DNA of 64,000 nt from Flavobacterium reichenbachii (GCF_002217435.1 NZ_MUHF01000007.1:156950-220949), one strand, 5' to 3'. Shown: positions 52,315 through 60,208, numbered from the stretch's first letter. The notes: generated by a model not told the origin, from the sequence alone. Program-made: numbers and translations.

Positions 52315-53721
52315 TTATATTTTAGGAAATTTCATGTCATTAAAAGTACTTTTTTGTTTTGCTAAAGCTTCTATTTCCTCCCATTTTCTAGGTGAATCGA
52401 CAGATAAATTTTCGTATGAACTTTTTTTAATTAGAATGTCATCTTCAATGCGAACACCAATATTCCACCATTTTTTGTCACAATTACTATTGGCCGGAAT
52501 GTAAATACCAGGCTCAACGGTTATAATCATATTTTCTTTTAATCCGTTATAGTAATTTCCTTTGTCATGAACGTCTAAGCCAAGAAAATGTGAACAGCCA
52601 TGAGGATAATATTTGTTTACTTCTCTCTCATCTTTAATAATTCCAAGCTTTACTAAACCTTTTGCCAGAACATTTTTTGCCTTTGCATTGACATCGCCAA
52701 GAGAAGTTCCTTCTTTGCAGATTTTAAAAACTTCTTCCTGCGCATCGTAAACCAATTGATAAATCGCCTTTTGTTCTTCAGAAAATTTACCGTTTGCGGG
52801 GATTGTTCTTGTAACATCGGCAGAATATCCATGATATTCAGAACCAACATCCATCAATAATAATTGATTGTCAATTTTTGTGGCGTTATTATCGCCGTAG
52901 TGCAGGATACAGCCATTTGCTCCGGCACCAACAATTGGCGGATAACCTTCGCCTTCTGCGCCATATTTTCTGTGAATGTAAGCGTGAATTCCGTCGGCTT
53001 CATTTTCGCTCATATCTGGGCCAACAGCTTTCATTACTTCGTTGTGTGCAATACAGGAAAGTTTAACAGATTTACGCATCAATTCTATTTCTTCGGGAGT
53101 CTTTATTTCGCGAAGAGAATTTGTAATATTTTCATATAAGATTTGAGAAGTTTTGTCTTCTGTGTTAATGCCAGATTTAGTTTTAAAGGATTGAATTAAA
53201 CCAGATAATTCGAAGCCGCTTTGATTGCTTTCTATATCACTTGGAATTACATCATAAATTATTTTGCTGAATTTCTTAAAATCAATGGAAAAATCCTTGA
53301 AATCTTTTCCGTTATAAACGTTCTTGATTCCGAGTTTAGATTTTGTTCCATCAACTCCAAGACGCCTTCCAGTCCAGGTTTCTTTTGATGCGTTTCTTTC
53401 TCTAATAAAAAAAACTTCATTGTAACTTTCACCGGTTCCTTGAGATTCCTTAAAAATCAACAGAACCGCATCGGGTTCTTTATATCCAGTCAGATAATAT
53501 AAATCAGGATTTTGATGAAAATTATAATTGATATCTCTGGAAAAAACTCTTTCGGGATAAGAAAAAATGACAGCTACCGAATTAGCCGGCATGAGTGATC
53601 TAAAAGCATCTCGTCGTCCTTTATGAAATTCTTTTGTGAGATAATCTGTTGGCAGGTTTTCCTGAGAATGAGTTTGATGAGCAGTAATTAGTAAAATAAA
53701 AAACAGAAATAATTGCTTCAT
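52315..53721 (-). CDS. Exported Xaa-Pro aminopeptidase-like M24 metallopeptidase
   Basis: 468 aa with a signal peptide (~1-20, LLITAHQTHSQ). An aminopeptidase P N-terminal domain (~25-180; FRSLMPANSVAVIFSYPERV) precedes the pita-bread M24 domain. Metal ligands are all visible: the two Asp of LLMDVGSEYHGYSADVTRT, His in HGCSHFLGLDVHD, Glu in ITVEPGIYIP and Glu in GVRIEDDILI. It would trim peptides with Pro at position two in the periplasm or outside. Followed by the inverted-repeat gap; its own upstream region shows no complete promoter. Confidence 0.9.
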   Translation of the reverse strand: MKQLFLFFILLITAHQTHSQENLPTDYLTKEFHKGRRDAFRSLMPANSVAVIFSYPERVFSRDINYNFHQNPDLYYLTGYKEPDAVLLIFKESQGTGESYNEVFFIRERNASKETWTGRRLGVDGTKSKLGIKNVYNGKDFKDFSIDFKKFSKIIYDVIPSDIESNQSGFELSGLIQSFKTKSGINTEDKTSQILYENITNSLREIKTPEEIELMRKSVKLSCIAHNEVMKAVGPDMSENEADGIHAYIHRKYGAEGEGYPPIVGAGANGCILHYGDNNATKIDNQLLLMDVGSEYHGYSADVTRTIPANGKFSEEQKAIYQLVYDAQEEVFKICKEGTSLGDVNAKAKNVLAKGLVKLGIIKDEREVNKYYPHGCSHFLGLDVHDKGNYYNGLKENMIITVEPGIYIPANSNCDKKWWNIGVRIEDDILIKKSSYENLSVDSPRKWEEIEALAKQKSTFNDMKFPKI

Positions 53722-53881
53722 TTTTTTGGTTTTTTTAAAGTGGTTTTAGTTTTTTAGGTGTTGCAAATTACAAAAAATATGCATTGATTGTAGGAATTGA
53801 ACTTACGTTTGCTGTATGAATTTTGAATGTTTCTTATCATAAACTTTTAGTTATAGAGAATGGTATAATTTAAAACAAAAA

Positions 53882-53901
53882 AACCGCCAATAAAGGCGGT
53901 T
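53882..53901 (-). terminator. Terminator for the msrB-msrA operon
   Basis: On the minus strand AACCGCC-TTTATT-GGCGGTT forms a 7-bp GC-rich stem followed by a T tract. It lies 20 bp past the msrA stop. Confidence 0.8.
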
Positions 53902-53920
53902 AGGATTGAGCTGTAGACTA

Positions 53921-54538
53921 TTATTTCTTTTTCATTTTATCTTTAAAAACTTTTTCAAATTTTTCAATTTTCGGCTGAATGACCATTTTGCAATACGGCT
54001 GATTTTTGTTGTTTGCATAATAGTTCTGATGATAATCTTCGGCTTTATAAAAAGCTTTAAAAGGTTCGACTTTTGTCACAATCGGATTGTTGTAGACTTT
54101 TGCTTTGTTCAGTTCGGCAATTATATTTTCTGCTGCTTTTTTCTGTTCGGCATTTTTATAGAAAATTACAGAACGATATTGTGTGCCCACATCTGCACCT
54201 TGTCTGTTTAGTGTGGTTGGATCATGAACAGTAAAAAAGACTTTAAAGATCTCATTAATATCTGTTATGTTTTTATCATAGGTAATCTGAACGACTTCTG
54301 CGTGGCCTGTATTTCCGGTGCATACTTCTTCGTAAGTTGGGTTGGCCGCTTTTCCTCCGGAGAAACCGGACACTACAGATTTTACTCCGTCAAGATTTTC
54401 GTAAACCGCTTCAACGCACCAGTAACATCCTCCTCCAATTGTAATAGTTTCCAGGTTTGAAGATTTTTTTGCTGTATTGTTTTGTGCAAATCCGTTTAAA
54501 GTCAAAACGAATAGGGCTATTAAAAATATATTTTTCAT
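53921..54538 (-). CDS. msrA: Exported peptide-methionine (S)-S-oxide reductase
   Basis: 205 aa with a signal peptide (~1-19, FVLTLNGFAQ). Reduces methionine-S-sulfoxide in proteins. The active-site Cys lies in TIGGGCYWCVEAVYENL (Tyr replaces the usual Phe of GCFWC), followed by VVSGFSGGKAANPTYEEVC, GHAEVVQITYD, FFTVHDPTTLNRQGADVGTQ and AEDYHQNYYANN. An envelope location is implied by the signal peptide. It follows msrB by 8 bp, forming a two-gene repair operon. Confidence 0.94.
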   Translation of the reverse strand: MKNIFLIALFVLTLNGFAQNNTAKKSSNLETITIGGGCYWCVEAVYENLDGVKSVVSGFSGGKAANPTYEEVCTGNTGHAEVVQITYDKNITDINEIFKVFFTVHDPTTLNRQGADVGTQYRSVIFYKNAEQKKAAENIIAELNKAKVYNNPIVTKVEPFKAFYKAEDYHQNYYANNKNQPYCKMVIQPKIEKFEKVFKDKMKKK

Positions 54539-54546
54539 TGTTAAAA

Positions 54547-55101
54547 TTATTTAGAATCGGGGATAAAATCAAGTGCAATAGAGTTCATGCAGTAACGTTT
54601 TCCTGTCGGCTCGGGACCATCATCAAATAAATGACCTAAATGACCACCGCATCTGCCGCAAAGTGCTTCAATACGCTCCATGCCAAGAGAATTGTCTGTT
54701 TTGTATAATACGCTTTTTTTATTATCCTGTTCAAAGAAACTTGGCCATCCGCAGCTGCTGGCAAATTTGGCGCCAGATCTAAAAAGCTTATTCCCGCAAG
54801 AAGCACAATAGTACGTTCCTTTTTCGTCTGTGTTCCAGTATTTTCCTGTAAAAGGTCTTTCTGTATCGGCATTTCGCATTACAGCATAAACATCTTCAGG
54901 TAATACTTTTTTCCATTCTGCATCGCTGATATTTAGTTTTGTGGTATCAGTATTAGAATAATATGGATTTCCGGCTTTATTAATTACATTTTCCATAGAA
55001 GTAGATTTAGTTTGCTGCTTTTTGGTATTTTGTCCGCATGCCTGTAAAATAAAAAGCGGAATCAAAAAGCAAAGGCTGAAAAAATGAGTTTTTGTTTTCA
55101 T
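54547..55101 (-). CDS. msrB: Lipoprotein peptide-methionine (R)-S-oxide reductase
   Basis: 184 aa from the chosen ATG. A lipoprotein signal (FLIPLFILQACGQN, lipobox LQAC) anchors the enzyme in the envelope. The MsrB fold shows the zinc pairs CASCG and CGRCGG, the GWPSFFEQ motif and the catalytic Cys in RYCMNSIALDFI. An upstream ATG would add 23 residues with no signal-like character and lies before the TATCTTTG promoter, so it is rejected. Together with msrA it repairs both methionine sulfoxide isomers. Confidence 0.93.
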   Translation of the reverse strand: MKTKTHFFSLCFLIPLFILQACGQNTKKQQTKSTSMENVINKAGNPYYSNTDTTKLNISDAEWKKVLPEDVYAVMRNADTERPFTGKYWNTDEKGTYYCASCGNKLFRSGAKFASSCGWPSFFEQDNKKSVLYKTDNSLGMERIEALCGRCGGHLGHLFDDGPEPTGKRYCMNSIALDFIPDSK

Positions 55102-55124
55102 GTTATGAGGCTGTTTTTGTAATT

Positions 55125-55132
55125 CAAAGATA
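55125..55132 (-). promoter_or_regulatory. Candidate -7 box for msrB-msrA
   Basis: The minus strand reads TATCTTTG, matching TAnnTTTG, 24 bases before the msrB ATG. A TTTC lies 17 bases upstream, near the -33 position. It excludes the longer msrB start. Confidence 0.5.
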
Positions 55133-55365
55133 CGGAGAGAGTTGTTCTTGAAATCTCGTATCTGATACAATTGAGATTATTTTAAGTGAGTTTTAACTTT
55201 TTATATTTACGTAAAATTAACAGCTGCAGTTTTTATTTCTTATTTTTAAAGGTTTTTTGATTTTTGTGTAATGGTAATTTATTGAATGCCAAATTTTTAT
55301 AAATTGTAAAGTGAGTTAAACTTTTCACAATCTTCTATAGGATTTTCAAGCCATTTCTTTTTTCG

Positions 55366-55373
55366 TATTTTTG
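55366..55373 (+). promoter_or_regulatory. Candidate -7 box for idi
   Basis: TATTTTTG matches TAnnTTTG and ends 17 bases before the idi ATG, implying a very short leader. No clear -33 box. Confidence 0.48.
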
Positions 55374-55390
55374 TTTGATCAATACGCCAT

Positions 55391-55918
55391 ATGACAGAAG
55401 AAAACGTAATATTAGTTAATCAAAAAGATGAGCAGATTGGCTTAATGCCAAAATTAGAAGCACATGAGAAAGCTGTTTTGCATCGCGCTTTTTCTGTTTT
55501 TATTTTAAATAATAAAAACGAAATTATGCTGCAGCAGCGTGCACATCAAAAATATCATTCCCCTTTACTTTGGACCAATACCTGCTGTAGTCATCAGCGC
55601 GAAGGCGAAACAAATATTGAAGCCGGAAGCCGAAGATTATTTGAAGAAATGGGGTTCCAGACAGATTTAAAAGAGCTTTTTCATTTTATATACAAAGCTC
55701 CTTTTGATAACGGTCTGACGGAACACGAACTGGATCATGTGATGATAGGATATTATAATGATAATCCGGAAATCAATATCGAGGAAGTAGAAGATTGGAA
55801 ATGGATGAAAATTGAAGACATTAAAACCGATATTCAAGAGCAGCCCCAAATTTATACCGTTTGGTTTAAAATAATTTTTGATGAATTTTATCATTACTTA
55901 GAAGATCATAAGCTTTAA
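55391..55918 (+). CDS. idi: Isopentenyl-diphosphate delta-isomerase, type 1
   Basis: 175 aa. Interconverts IPP and DMAPP for isoprenoid synthesis, including the undecaprenyl carrier used by the polysaccharide locus. The catalytic Cys is in LLWTNTCCSHQREGE (C65/C66), the Nudix-like helix in AGSRRLFEEMGF, and the second catalytic acid in LTEHELDHVMIGYY (~E113). Length matches bacterial type 1 enzymes. It is 20 bp before the queD-like gene. Confidence 0.93.
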   Translation: MTEENVILVNQKDEQIGLMPKLEAHEKAVLHRAFSVFILNNKNEIMLQQRAHQKYHSPLLWTNTCCSHQREGETNIEAGSRRLFEEMGFQTDLKELFHFIYKAPFDNGLTEHELDHVMIGYYNDNPEINIEEVEDWKWMKIEDIKTDIQEQPQIYTVWFKIIFDEFYHYLEDHKL

Positions 55919-55938
55919 ACTGACCTAACCAAAACCTA

Positions 55939-56349
55939 ATGAAAGTAACCATATCAAGAAAAGCACATTTTAATGCTGCACATCGACTACACCGAAAGGA
56001 TTGGACGCCTGAAAAAAACAATGCAGTTTTTGGAAAATGCAACAATCCTAACTTTCATGGGCATAACTATGGTTTAACAGTAAGTGTTACAGGAAAAATT
56101 GACCCAGAAACTGGTTTTGTTTTAGATGTGAAAGTATTAGCGGATATTATACTTGAAGAAGTTGAAATTCCGTTTGATCACAAAAATCTGAATCTGGATG
56201 TTCCGGAATTTCATGATTTGAATCCAACAGCCGAAAACATCGCTGTTGTGATATGGAATAAAATTAGAAAAAGAATTCAGCCCGATTTTGATTTAGAAAT
56301 CGTTCTGTATGAAACGGACCGCAATTTTGTAACTTATAAAGGAGAATAA
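55939..56349 (+). CDS. queD: 6-pyruvoyl-tetrahydropterin / 6-carboxy-tetrahydropterin synthase family protein
   Basis: 136 aa. Zinc ligands are His15 in FNAAH and His40/His42 in NFHGHNYGL; the catalytic Cys34 is in FGKCNNPNFHGH. The family includes QueD (queuosine precursor) and PTPS (biopterin). The CNNPN-HGHNY spacing is closer to PTPS than to E. coli QueD by memory, so the symbol is tentative; bacterial annotation usually assigns the queuosine role. DHKNLNLDVPEF and VVIWNKI are further matches. It is 3 bp before bcp. Confidence 0.85.
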   Translation: MKVTISRKAHFNAAHRLHRKDWTPEKNNAVFGKCNNPNFHGHNYGLTVSVTGKIDPETGFVLDVKVLADIILEEVEIPFDHKNLNLDVPEFHDLNPTAENIAVVIWNKIRKRIQPDFDLEIVLYETDRNFVTYKGE

Positions 56350-56352
56350 TAA

Positions 56353-56811
56353 ATGTCATTGAAAATAGGAGATATAGTTCCGAATTTTACTGCAAAAGAT
56401 AATCACGGAGAAGTTTTTGAAAGCCAAAGCGTTTTAGGAAGAAAGCCGCTTGTTATTTATTTTTATCCAAAAGATAATACGCCTGGCTGTACAACAGAAG
56501 CCTGTAGTTTTAGAGATCAATACGAAGATTTTAAGGATTTAGGCGCAGAGGTAATCGGCATAAGCAGCGACAGCGTTAAGTCGCATAATAAATTTGCCAA
56601 TAAGTATAAACTGCCTTTTGTATTACTCTCTGACGAGGATAAAAAACTGAGGCATTTATTTGGAGTCCGAAACAACTTATTTGGACTTCTGCCGGGGAGA
56701 GTAACGTATGTTATAGACAGAAATGGAGTGGTTATTTATATTTTTGATAGTGTAAATGCAGCTAAACATATCCCAAAAGCATTAGAAATAGTTAAAGAAT
56801 TAGTATTATAA
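56353..56811 (+). CDS. bcp: Thiol peroxidase of the BCP/PrxQ type
   Basis: 152 aa. Reduces peroxides with thioredoxin. The peroxidatic Cys46 is in DNTPGCTTEACSFRDQ and a second Cys51 sits five residues later, the atypical two-Cys pattern. Thioredoxin-fold features include VIYFYPKDNTPG and FVLLSDEDKKLRHLFGV, followed by RVTYVIDRNGVV. Cytoplasmic; no signal peptide. Confidence 0.93.
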   Translation: MSLKIGDIVPNFTAKDNHGEVFESQSVLGRKPLVIYFYPKDNTPGCTTEACSFRDQYEDFKDLGAEVIGISSDSVKSHNKFANKYKLPFVLLSDEDKKLRHLFGVRNNLFGLLPGRVTYVIDRNGVVIYIFDSVNAAKHIPKALEIVKELVL

Positions 56812-56834
56812 ATTAACCAATATAAGCCCAAATC

Positions 56835-57803
56835 ATGAGCCAAAATTTATACCCATTACAATTTGATCCCATTTTGAAAGAAAGAATCTGGGGAGGAGAA
56901 AAGCTAAAAACAATTCTTAATAAACCTATAGAATCTCAAATTACGGGAGAAAGCTGGGAACTTTCTACAGTAGAAGGAGATGTAAGTGTTGTTGCAAACG
57001 GAGCATTAAAAGGAAAATCATTGATGGATCTAATTGATGAAACTCCAAATGAACTTCTTGGAACAAAAGTTTATGAGCGTTTTGGAAAACAATTTCCGCT
57101 TTTGTTTAAATATCTTGACGCAAGAGAAGATCTTTCTATACAAGTACATCCAAATGATAAATTGGCAAAAGAACGCCATAACTCATTTGGTAAAACAGAA
57201 ATGTGGTACGTTATGCAGGCAGATGCAGATTCTCGCATCATTGTTGGTTTTAAAGAAGATTCCAGTAAAGAAGAATATTTAAAACATCTAAACGATAAAA
57301 CATTAGTTTCTATTCTGGATGATGTAAAAGCCAAGTCTGGAGATGTTTTCTTTTTAGAAACAGGAACTGTTCATGCAATTGGAGCAGGTTTAGTTGTAGC
57401 TGAAATTCAGCAGACTTCTGATATTACGTACCGTTTATATGATTTTGATCGTAAAGATGCACAGGGAAATACAAGAGAACTTCATGTAGATTTGGCATTA
57501 GACGCTATCAATTATAATAAAGTAGATACGCATAAAAAATATGAGACAAAAGCAAATACTTCTAATGTTGTAGTAGATTGTCCTTATTTTACAACCAATT
57601 TCCTTCCGCTGGAAAGTAAATTAGATGTTTCTAAATCTGGAGAAACTTTTACGGTTTATATGTGTATCGAAGGAAGCTTTGAAATTGAATATAATGGTTT
57701 CAAACAATCGTATATAAAAGGAGATACAGTTTTGGTTCCTGCTGCGATAAATGCATTTAGCCTGGACGGAAAAGCTTCTCTTTTAGAAATTTACATTTCA
57801 TAG
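56835..57803 (+). CDS. manA: Mannose-6-phosphate isomerase, class I
   Basis: 322 aa, the short bacterial form. Converts fructose-6-phosphate to mannose-6-phosphate, the source of GDP-mannose for the gmd pathway at the left of the window. Cupin zinc ligands: SIQVHPNDKLAKERH, KTEMWYVM and VHAIGAGLVVAEIQQ with its His and Glu. The N-terminus FDPILKERIWGGEKLK is diagnostic. ManB/ManC are not seen in the window. Confidence 0.93.
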   Translation: MSQNLYPLQFDPILKERIWGGEKLKTILNKPIESQITGESWELSTVEGDVSVVANGALKGKSLMDLIDETPNELLGTKVYERFGKQFPLLFKYLDAREDLSIQVHPNDKLAKERHNSFGKTEMWYVMQADADSRIIVGFKEDSSKEEYLKHLNDKTLVSILDDVKAKSGDVFFLETGTVHAIGAGLVVAEIQQTSDITYRLYDFDRKDAQGNTRELHVDLALDAINYNKVDTHKKYETKANTSNVVVDCPYFTTNFLPLESKLDVSKSGETFTVYMCIEGSFEIEYNGFKQSYIKGDTVLVPAAINAFSLDGKASLLEIYIS

Positions 57804-57825
57804 CACTAAATAAAAAGATTATATG

Positions 57826-57833
57826 TACTTTTG
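57826..57833 (+). promoter_or_regulatory. Candidate -7 box for the small 88-aa protein
   Basis: TACTTTTG matches TAnnTTTG, 27 bases before the ATG. No TTTG -33 box is seen. Confidence 0.45.
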
Positions 57834-57859
57834 CAGCTGCAAATTAAAATTAAAATAAA

Positions 57860-58126
57860 ATGGCAAACGTTAAGAATTTAAAGAAAGACATCAATTTCGT
57901 ATTAGGAGATATTATTGAGGCAGTTTACTTGTTTGAGATGTCAACAACAGGAAATCCTACTCCAGAAACGAATGCTTTAGTAGATGAAGCTATTGCTGCT
58001 TTTGATACTTTGATCACAAAAGTGAACGCAAAGAATGTTGAAAACAAGAAAGCGCACTTCAAACAAATTAATGTTGAATTGGAACAAACTGCAAATCAAT
58101 TGATTGCTAAGATCAACGAATTGTAA
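57860..58126 (+). CDS. Small conserved helical protein of unknown function
   Basis: 88 aa, predicted all-helical: ANVKNLKKDINFVLGDIIEA, VDEAIAAFDTLITKVNAKNV, KAHFKQINVELEQTANQLIA. No signal peptide. I do not know its function; its codon use is good, it has its own promoter box, and similar short proteins seem common in flavobacteria. It precedes the tRNA-Thr units by 33 bp. Confidence 0.75.
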   Translation: MANVKNLKKDINFVLGDIIEAVYLFEMSTTGNPTPETNALVDEAIAAFDTLITKVNAKNVENKKAHFKQINVELEQTANQLIAKINEL

Positions 58127-58158
58127 GCAAAAAAAAGCATAAAAAAGTGCAAATTTAT

Positions 58159-58189
58159 TTTGGGAAAACGAAAATCCGCTTTATATTTG
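58159..58189 (+). promoter_or_regulatory. Consensus promoter of the first tRNA-Thr
   Basis: TTTG (58159-58162), 19 bases, then TATATTTG (58182-58189): a complete Bacteroidota -33/-7 promoter. It places the start a few bases before the tRNA. Confidence 0.78.
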
Positions 58190-58204
58190 CACCCGTAATG
58201 AGTC

Positions 58205-58278
58205 GCCAGCGTAGCTCAGTTGGCTAGAGCAGCTGATTTGTAATCAGCAGGTCGTGGGTTCGAGTCCCTCCGCCGGCT
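58205..58278 (+). tRNA. tRNA-Thr (anticodon TGT), copy 1
   Basis: 74 nt cloverleaf: acceptor GCCAGCG with CGCCGGC, D arm GCTC/GAGC, anticodon arm GCTGA-TTTGTAA-TCAGC, T arm GTGGG-TTCGAGT-CCCTC, discriminator T. The anticodon TGT reads ACA/ACN threonine codons. CCA is not encoded. Two non-pairs, A4-C69 in the acceptor and T50-T64 in the T stem, are present in both copies. A promoter and a terminator flank it. Confidence 0.9.
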
Positions 58279-58284
58279 CAACAT

Positions 58285-58313
58285 AAAACCATCACTCCGA
58301 GTGATGGTTTTTT
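58285..58313 (+). terminator. Terminator of the first tRNA-Thr unit
   Basis: AAAACCATCACT (58285-58296) pairs with AGTGATGGTTTT (58300-58311) over a 3-base loop, followed by T's. Confidence 0.82.
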
Positions 58314-58337
58314 ATTTAAAATAAGAAGTAAATTTAT

Positions 58338-58369
58338 TTTGGAAAATACAAAAATCCACTTTATATTTG
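58338..58369 (+). promoter_or_regulatory. Consensus promoter of the second tRNA-Thr
   Basis: TTTG (58338-58341), 20 bases, then TATATTTG (58362-58369). It is a near copy of the promoter of the first unit. Confidence 0.78.
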
Positions 58370-58384
58370 CACCCGTAATGAGTC

Positions 58385-58458
58385 GCCAGCGTAGCTCAGT
58401 TGGCTAGAGCAGCTGATTTGTAATCAGCAGGTCGTGGGTTCGAGTCCCTCCGCCGGCT
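58385..58458 (+). tRNA. tRNA-Thr (anticodon TGT), copy 2
   Basis: Identical in all 74 positions to the copy 180 bases upstream, including the A4-C69 and T50-T64 mismatches. It has its own promoter and terminator, so the whole transcription unit is tandemly duplicated. Confidence 0.9.
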
Positions 58459-58464
58459 CAACGT

Positions 58465-58497
58465 AAAACCATCACTTTTTAGTGGTGGTTTTTTTTT
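58465..58497 (+). terminator. Terminator of the second tRNA-Thr unit
   Basis: AAAACCATCACT pairs with AGTGGTGGTTTT (two G-T pairs) around a T-rich loop and ends in a T tract. A diverged copy of the first unit's terminator. Confidence 0.78.
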
Positions 58498-58555
58498 GCT
58501 CAAAAGTGAAAAAAGAAACTCCAAATTCTAAATGATGGTGAAATTCTAATGGATC

Positions 58556-58681
58556 AATTTAACCGCAAGATACGCTAAGGTTTAATTTTGCTTTATGAAT
58601 CGAAACATATCCCGACACTTCGGGATATTTTTTTTTTTAACGATTTCTGTAAAAAATCTTAGCGCACTTTGCGGTTAAATT
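58556..58681. repeat. Palindromic intergenic repeat (AATTTAACCGCAA ... TTGCGGTTAAATT) with internal terminator-like hairpin
   Basis: Left arm 58556-58583 (AATTTAACCGCAAGATACGC then TAAGGTTT) is mirrored by 58654-58681 with about four mismatches over 28 bases. The gap 58498-58791 contains no credible open frame. This wording is familiar from other flavobacterial intergenic DNA. The centre holds a separate hairpin listed below. Confidence 0.65.
58607..58638 (+). terminator. Terminator-like hairpin inside the palindromic repeat
   Basis: ATATCCCGA-CACT-TCGGGATAT (58607-58628) is a perfect 9-bp stem followed by ten T's, a textbook rho-independent terminator shape although no gene ends immediately before it. 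Confidence 0.6.
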
Positions 58682-58791
58682 CATTTTTAACTTTATAGCT
58701 CCACAGGTTTTAGTATTAATATTGGAATTTGCTTTTATAAAATTGTAATAATATTTTTCTTATGTTTGTTTCTTAACCAAAAATATATAAA

Positions 58792-59247
58792 ATGGAAGAC
58801 AATTCAGTTTTTGAAAACTTTGAGCTGCAACTCGATCAATCTGCAAAGGACTTTTTAAAAGAAACAGCTAAATGGGCTTATTTCTTATCGATAATGGGAT
58901 TTATCTTCATTGGCCTTATGGTCGTTATTGCAATTTTTGCAGGAACCATTTTTTCCACCTTGGGAGGAATGCAGGGAATGGGAGGCTTAACAGGTGGAAT
59001 GGGCGGATTAATAGGAGTTTTTTACTTTATAATTGCTGTAGTTTATTTCTTTCCTATTTATTATTTAAACAAGTTTGCAGTCAATGCTAAAAGAGCTTTT
59101 AGAGAAAATGATTCAGCAGCATTAACGAGCTCGTTCGAATATCTTAAATCGCATTATAAATTTATAGGGATCTTAACCCTTTCTATTTTGATTTTATATG
59201 GTGTGGCTTTTATATTCTCAATTATAGGTCTTTTGTTTGCGAGGTAA
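58792..59247 (+). CDS. DUF5362-type membrane protein (second paralogue)
   Basis: 151 aa. Three membrane segments (~28-52, ~80-103, ~125-148) with a Gly/Met-rich loop after the first (LGGMQGMGGLTGGMGGLIG). It parallels the DUF5362-type gene near 47.8 kb: MEDNSVFENFELQL start, FLKETAKWAYFLSIMGF, FFPIYYLNKFAVNAKRAF and SSFEYLKSHYKFIGIL. Function unknown; inner-membrane location inferred. It ends just before a 60-bp palindrome. Confidence 0.78.
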   Translation: MEDNSVFENFELQLDQSAKDFLKETAKWAYFLSIMGFIFIGLMVVIAIFAGTIFSTLGGMQGMGGLTGGMGGLIGVFYFIIAVVYFFPIYYLNKFAVNAKRAFRENDSAALTSSFEYLKSHYKFIGILTLSILILYGVAFIFSIIGLLFAR

Positions 59248-59250
59248 GCA

Positions 59251-59310
59251 TTAGATTATCCAAAAAAAAATCGTCCTGAATTCAGGACGATTTTTTTTTG
59301 GATAATCTAA
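59251..59310. terminator. 60-bp perfect palindrome, bidirectional terminator
   Basis: Bases 59251-59280 (TTAGATTATCC, nine A's, TCGTCCTGAA) are followed immediately by their exact reverse complement to 59310. As RNA the GC-rich core TCGTCCTGAA/TTCAGGACGA folds into a hairpin with nine A's on one side and nine T's on the other, so it works on both strands between two convergent genes. Confidence 0.85.
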
Positions 59311-59314
59311 TTAA

Positions 59315-60031
59315 TTATTTTGGCTGCTGCTGTTTAATATCAGCTACATATTTTGTCAGCTTTTTTCCGTAAAAAGATTTGGCTACTTTTGGTGTCATCG
59401 ATTTCTGAATTGTATCCAGGAATTTTACGTTAATGTCGTAAATCTCTGCCAAAGCGATATAAGGCGCAATCTCATGATCTTTATTGTTCAGCGCAAAGTT
59501 TGTTGCGTACAAATACTTTCTCTTGATGTTTTTGTCTTGTTTTTCGTTAAGGCTGTCGATTGCTCTTTGATCTTGTCTTTTTATAGCTTTAAATCTAGGT
59601 TCCACTATAGAAAGGTTTTCGTCTATAAAACGAGAATTTATTTTTTGATATTCTTCATACAATTCCTGGTTTTTAGATCCTGTAATTTTAGCACTAGAAA
59701 TAAAATTGTCAAGGTTTGTCTCAATATTCAGGTTTCCTGGCTCTGCAAAAAACATAATGTTATTGTCTAATGAATTTGATACACCACGATCTAAAAATAG
59801 ATATAACATCTCTGGAGATTCTAATTTTACATCAGCTTCGAAAGCAGAATTTCCGTCTATTTTAATACTGTCAATAGCAACAAGTGCAGTGTCAACAACT
59901 CTTTGGATGTATAAAGTTCCGTTTTTTAATCCTTTTATATTCCCTGTAATATGTACACTGTCAGTAGATTCTTTTTTACTGCATGATGCTATTGTTACAA
60001 GAGTAAGAAAAGCAATAATTGATTTTTTCAT
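59315..60031 (-). CDS. DUF4369-domain lipoprotein
   Basis: 238 aa. Lipoprotein signal AFLTLVTIASCSKKE (lipobox IASC). The N-terminal ~25-120 region (HITGNIKGLKNGTLYIQRVV, SIKIDGNSAFEADVKLESPE) is the DUF4369 beta domain found ahead of TlpA-like thioredoxins, but the thioredoxin part is absent here: the rest is a charged helical region (DENLSIVEPRFKAIKRQDQR, LNEKQDKNIKRKYLYATNFA). It probably resides in the periplasm on a membrane. Function unknown. Confidence 0.82.
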   Translation of the reverse strand: MKKSIIAFLTLVTIASCSKKESTDSVHITGNIKGLKNGTLYIQRVVDTALVAIDSIKIDGNSAFEADVKLESPEMLYLFLDRGVSNSLDNNIMFFAEPGNLNIETNLDNFISSAKITGSKNQELYEEYQKINSRFIDENLSIVEPRFKAIKRQDQRAIDSLNEKQDKNIKRKYLYATNFALNNKDHEIAPYIALAEIYDINVKFLDTIQKSMTPKVAKSFYGKKLTKYVADIKQQQPK

Positions 60032-60208
60032 TGGTTTTTAGATTTTGGTGCAAAATAAAGAAAATAGTTTAAATCTAAAGAAGTTGAACTTTTATTTTAT
60101 CAAAAATAAAAAACAGAATCTATTTCTAATTAAGACTGCTAAACAGCTGCCTAATGCAAACTTAAAATAATAGAGATCCCATTGATGAAAAAAAATTTAC
60201 AGACAAAA

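Noticed and set aside
52653..53139. Open frames within the M24 peptidase gene (both strands)
   Set aside because: Shadows of a clear peptidase with all metal ligands in the main frame.
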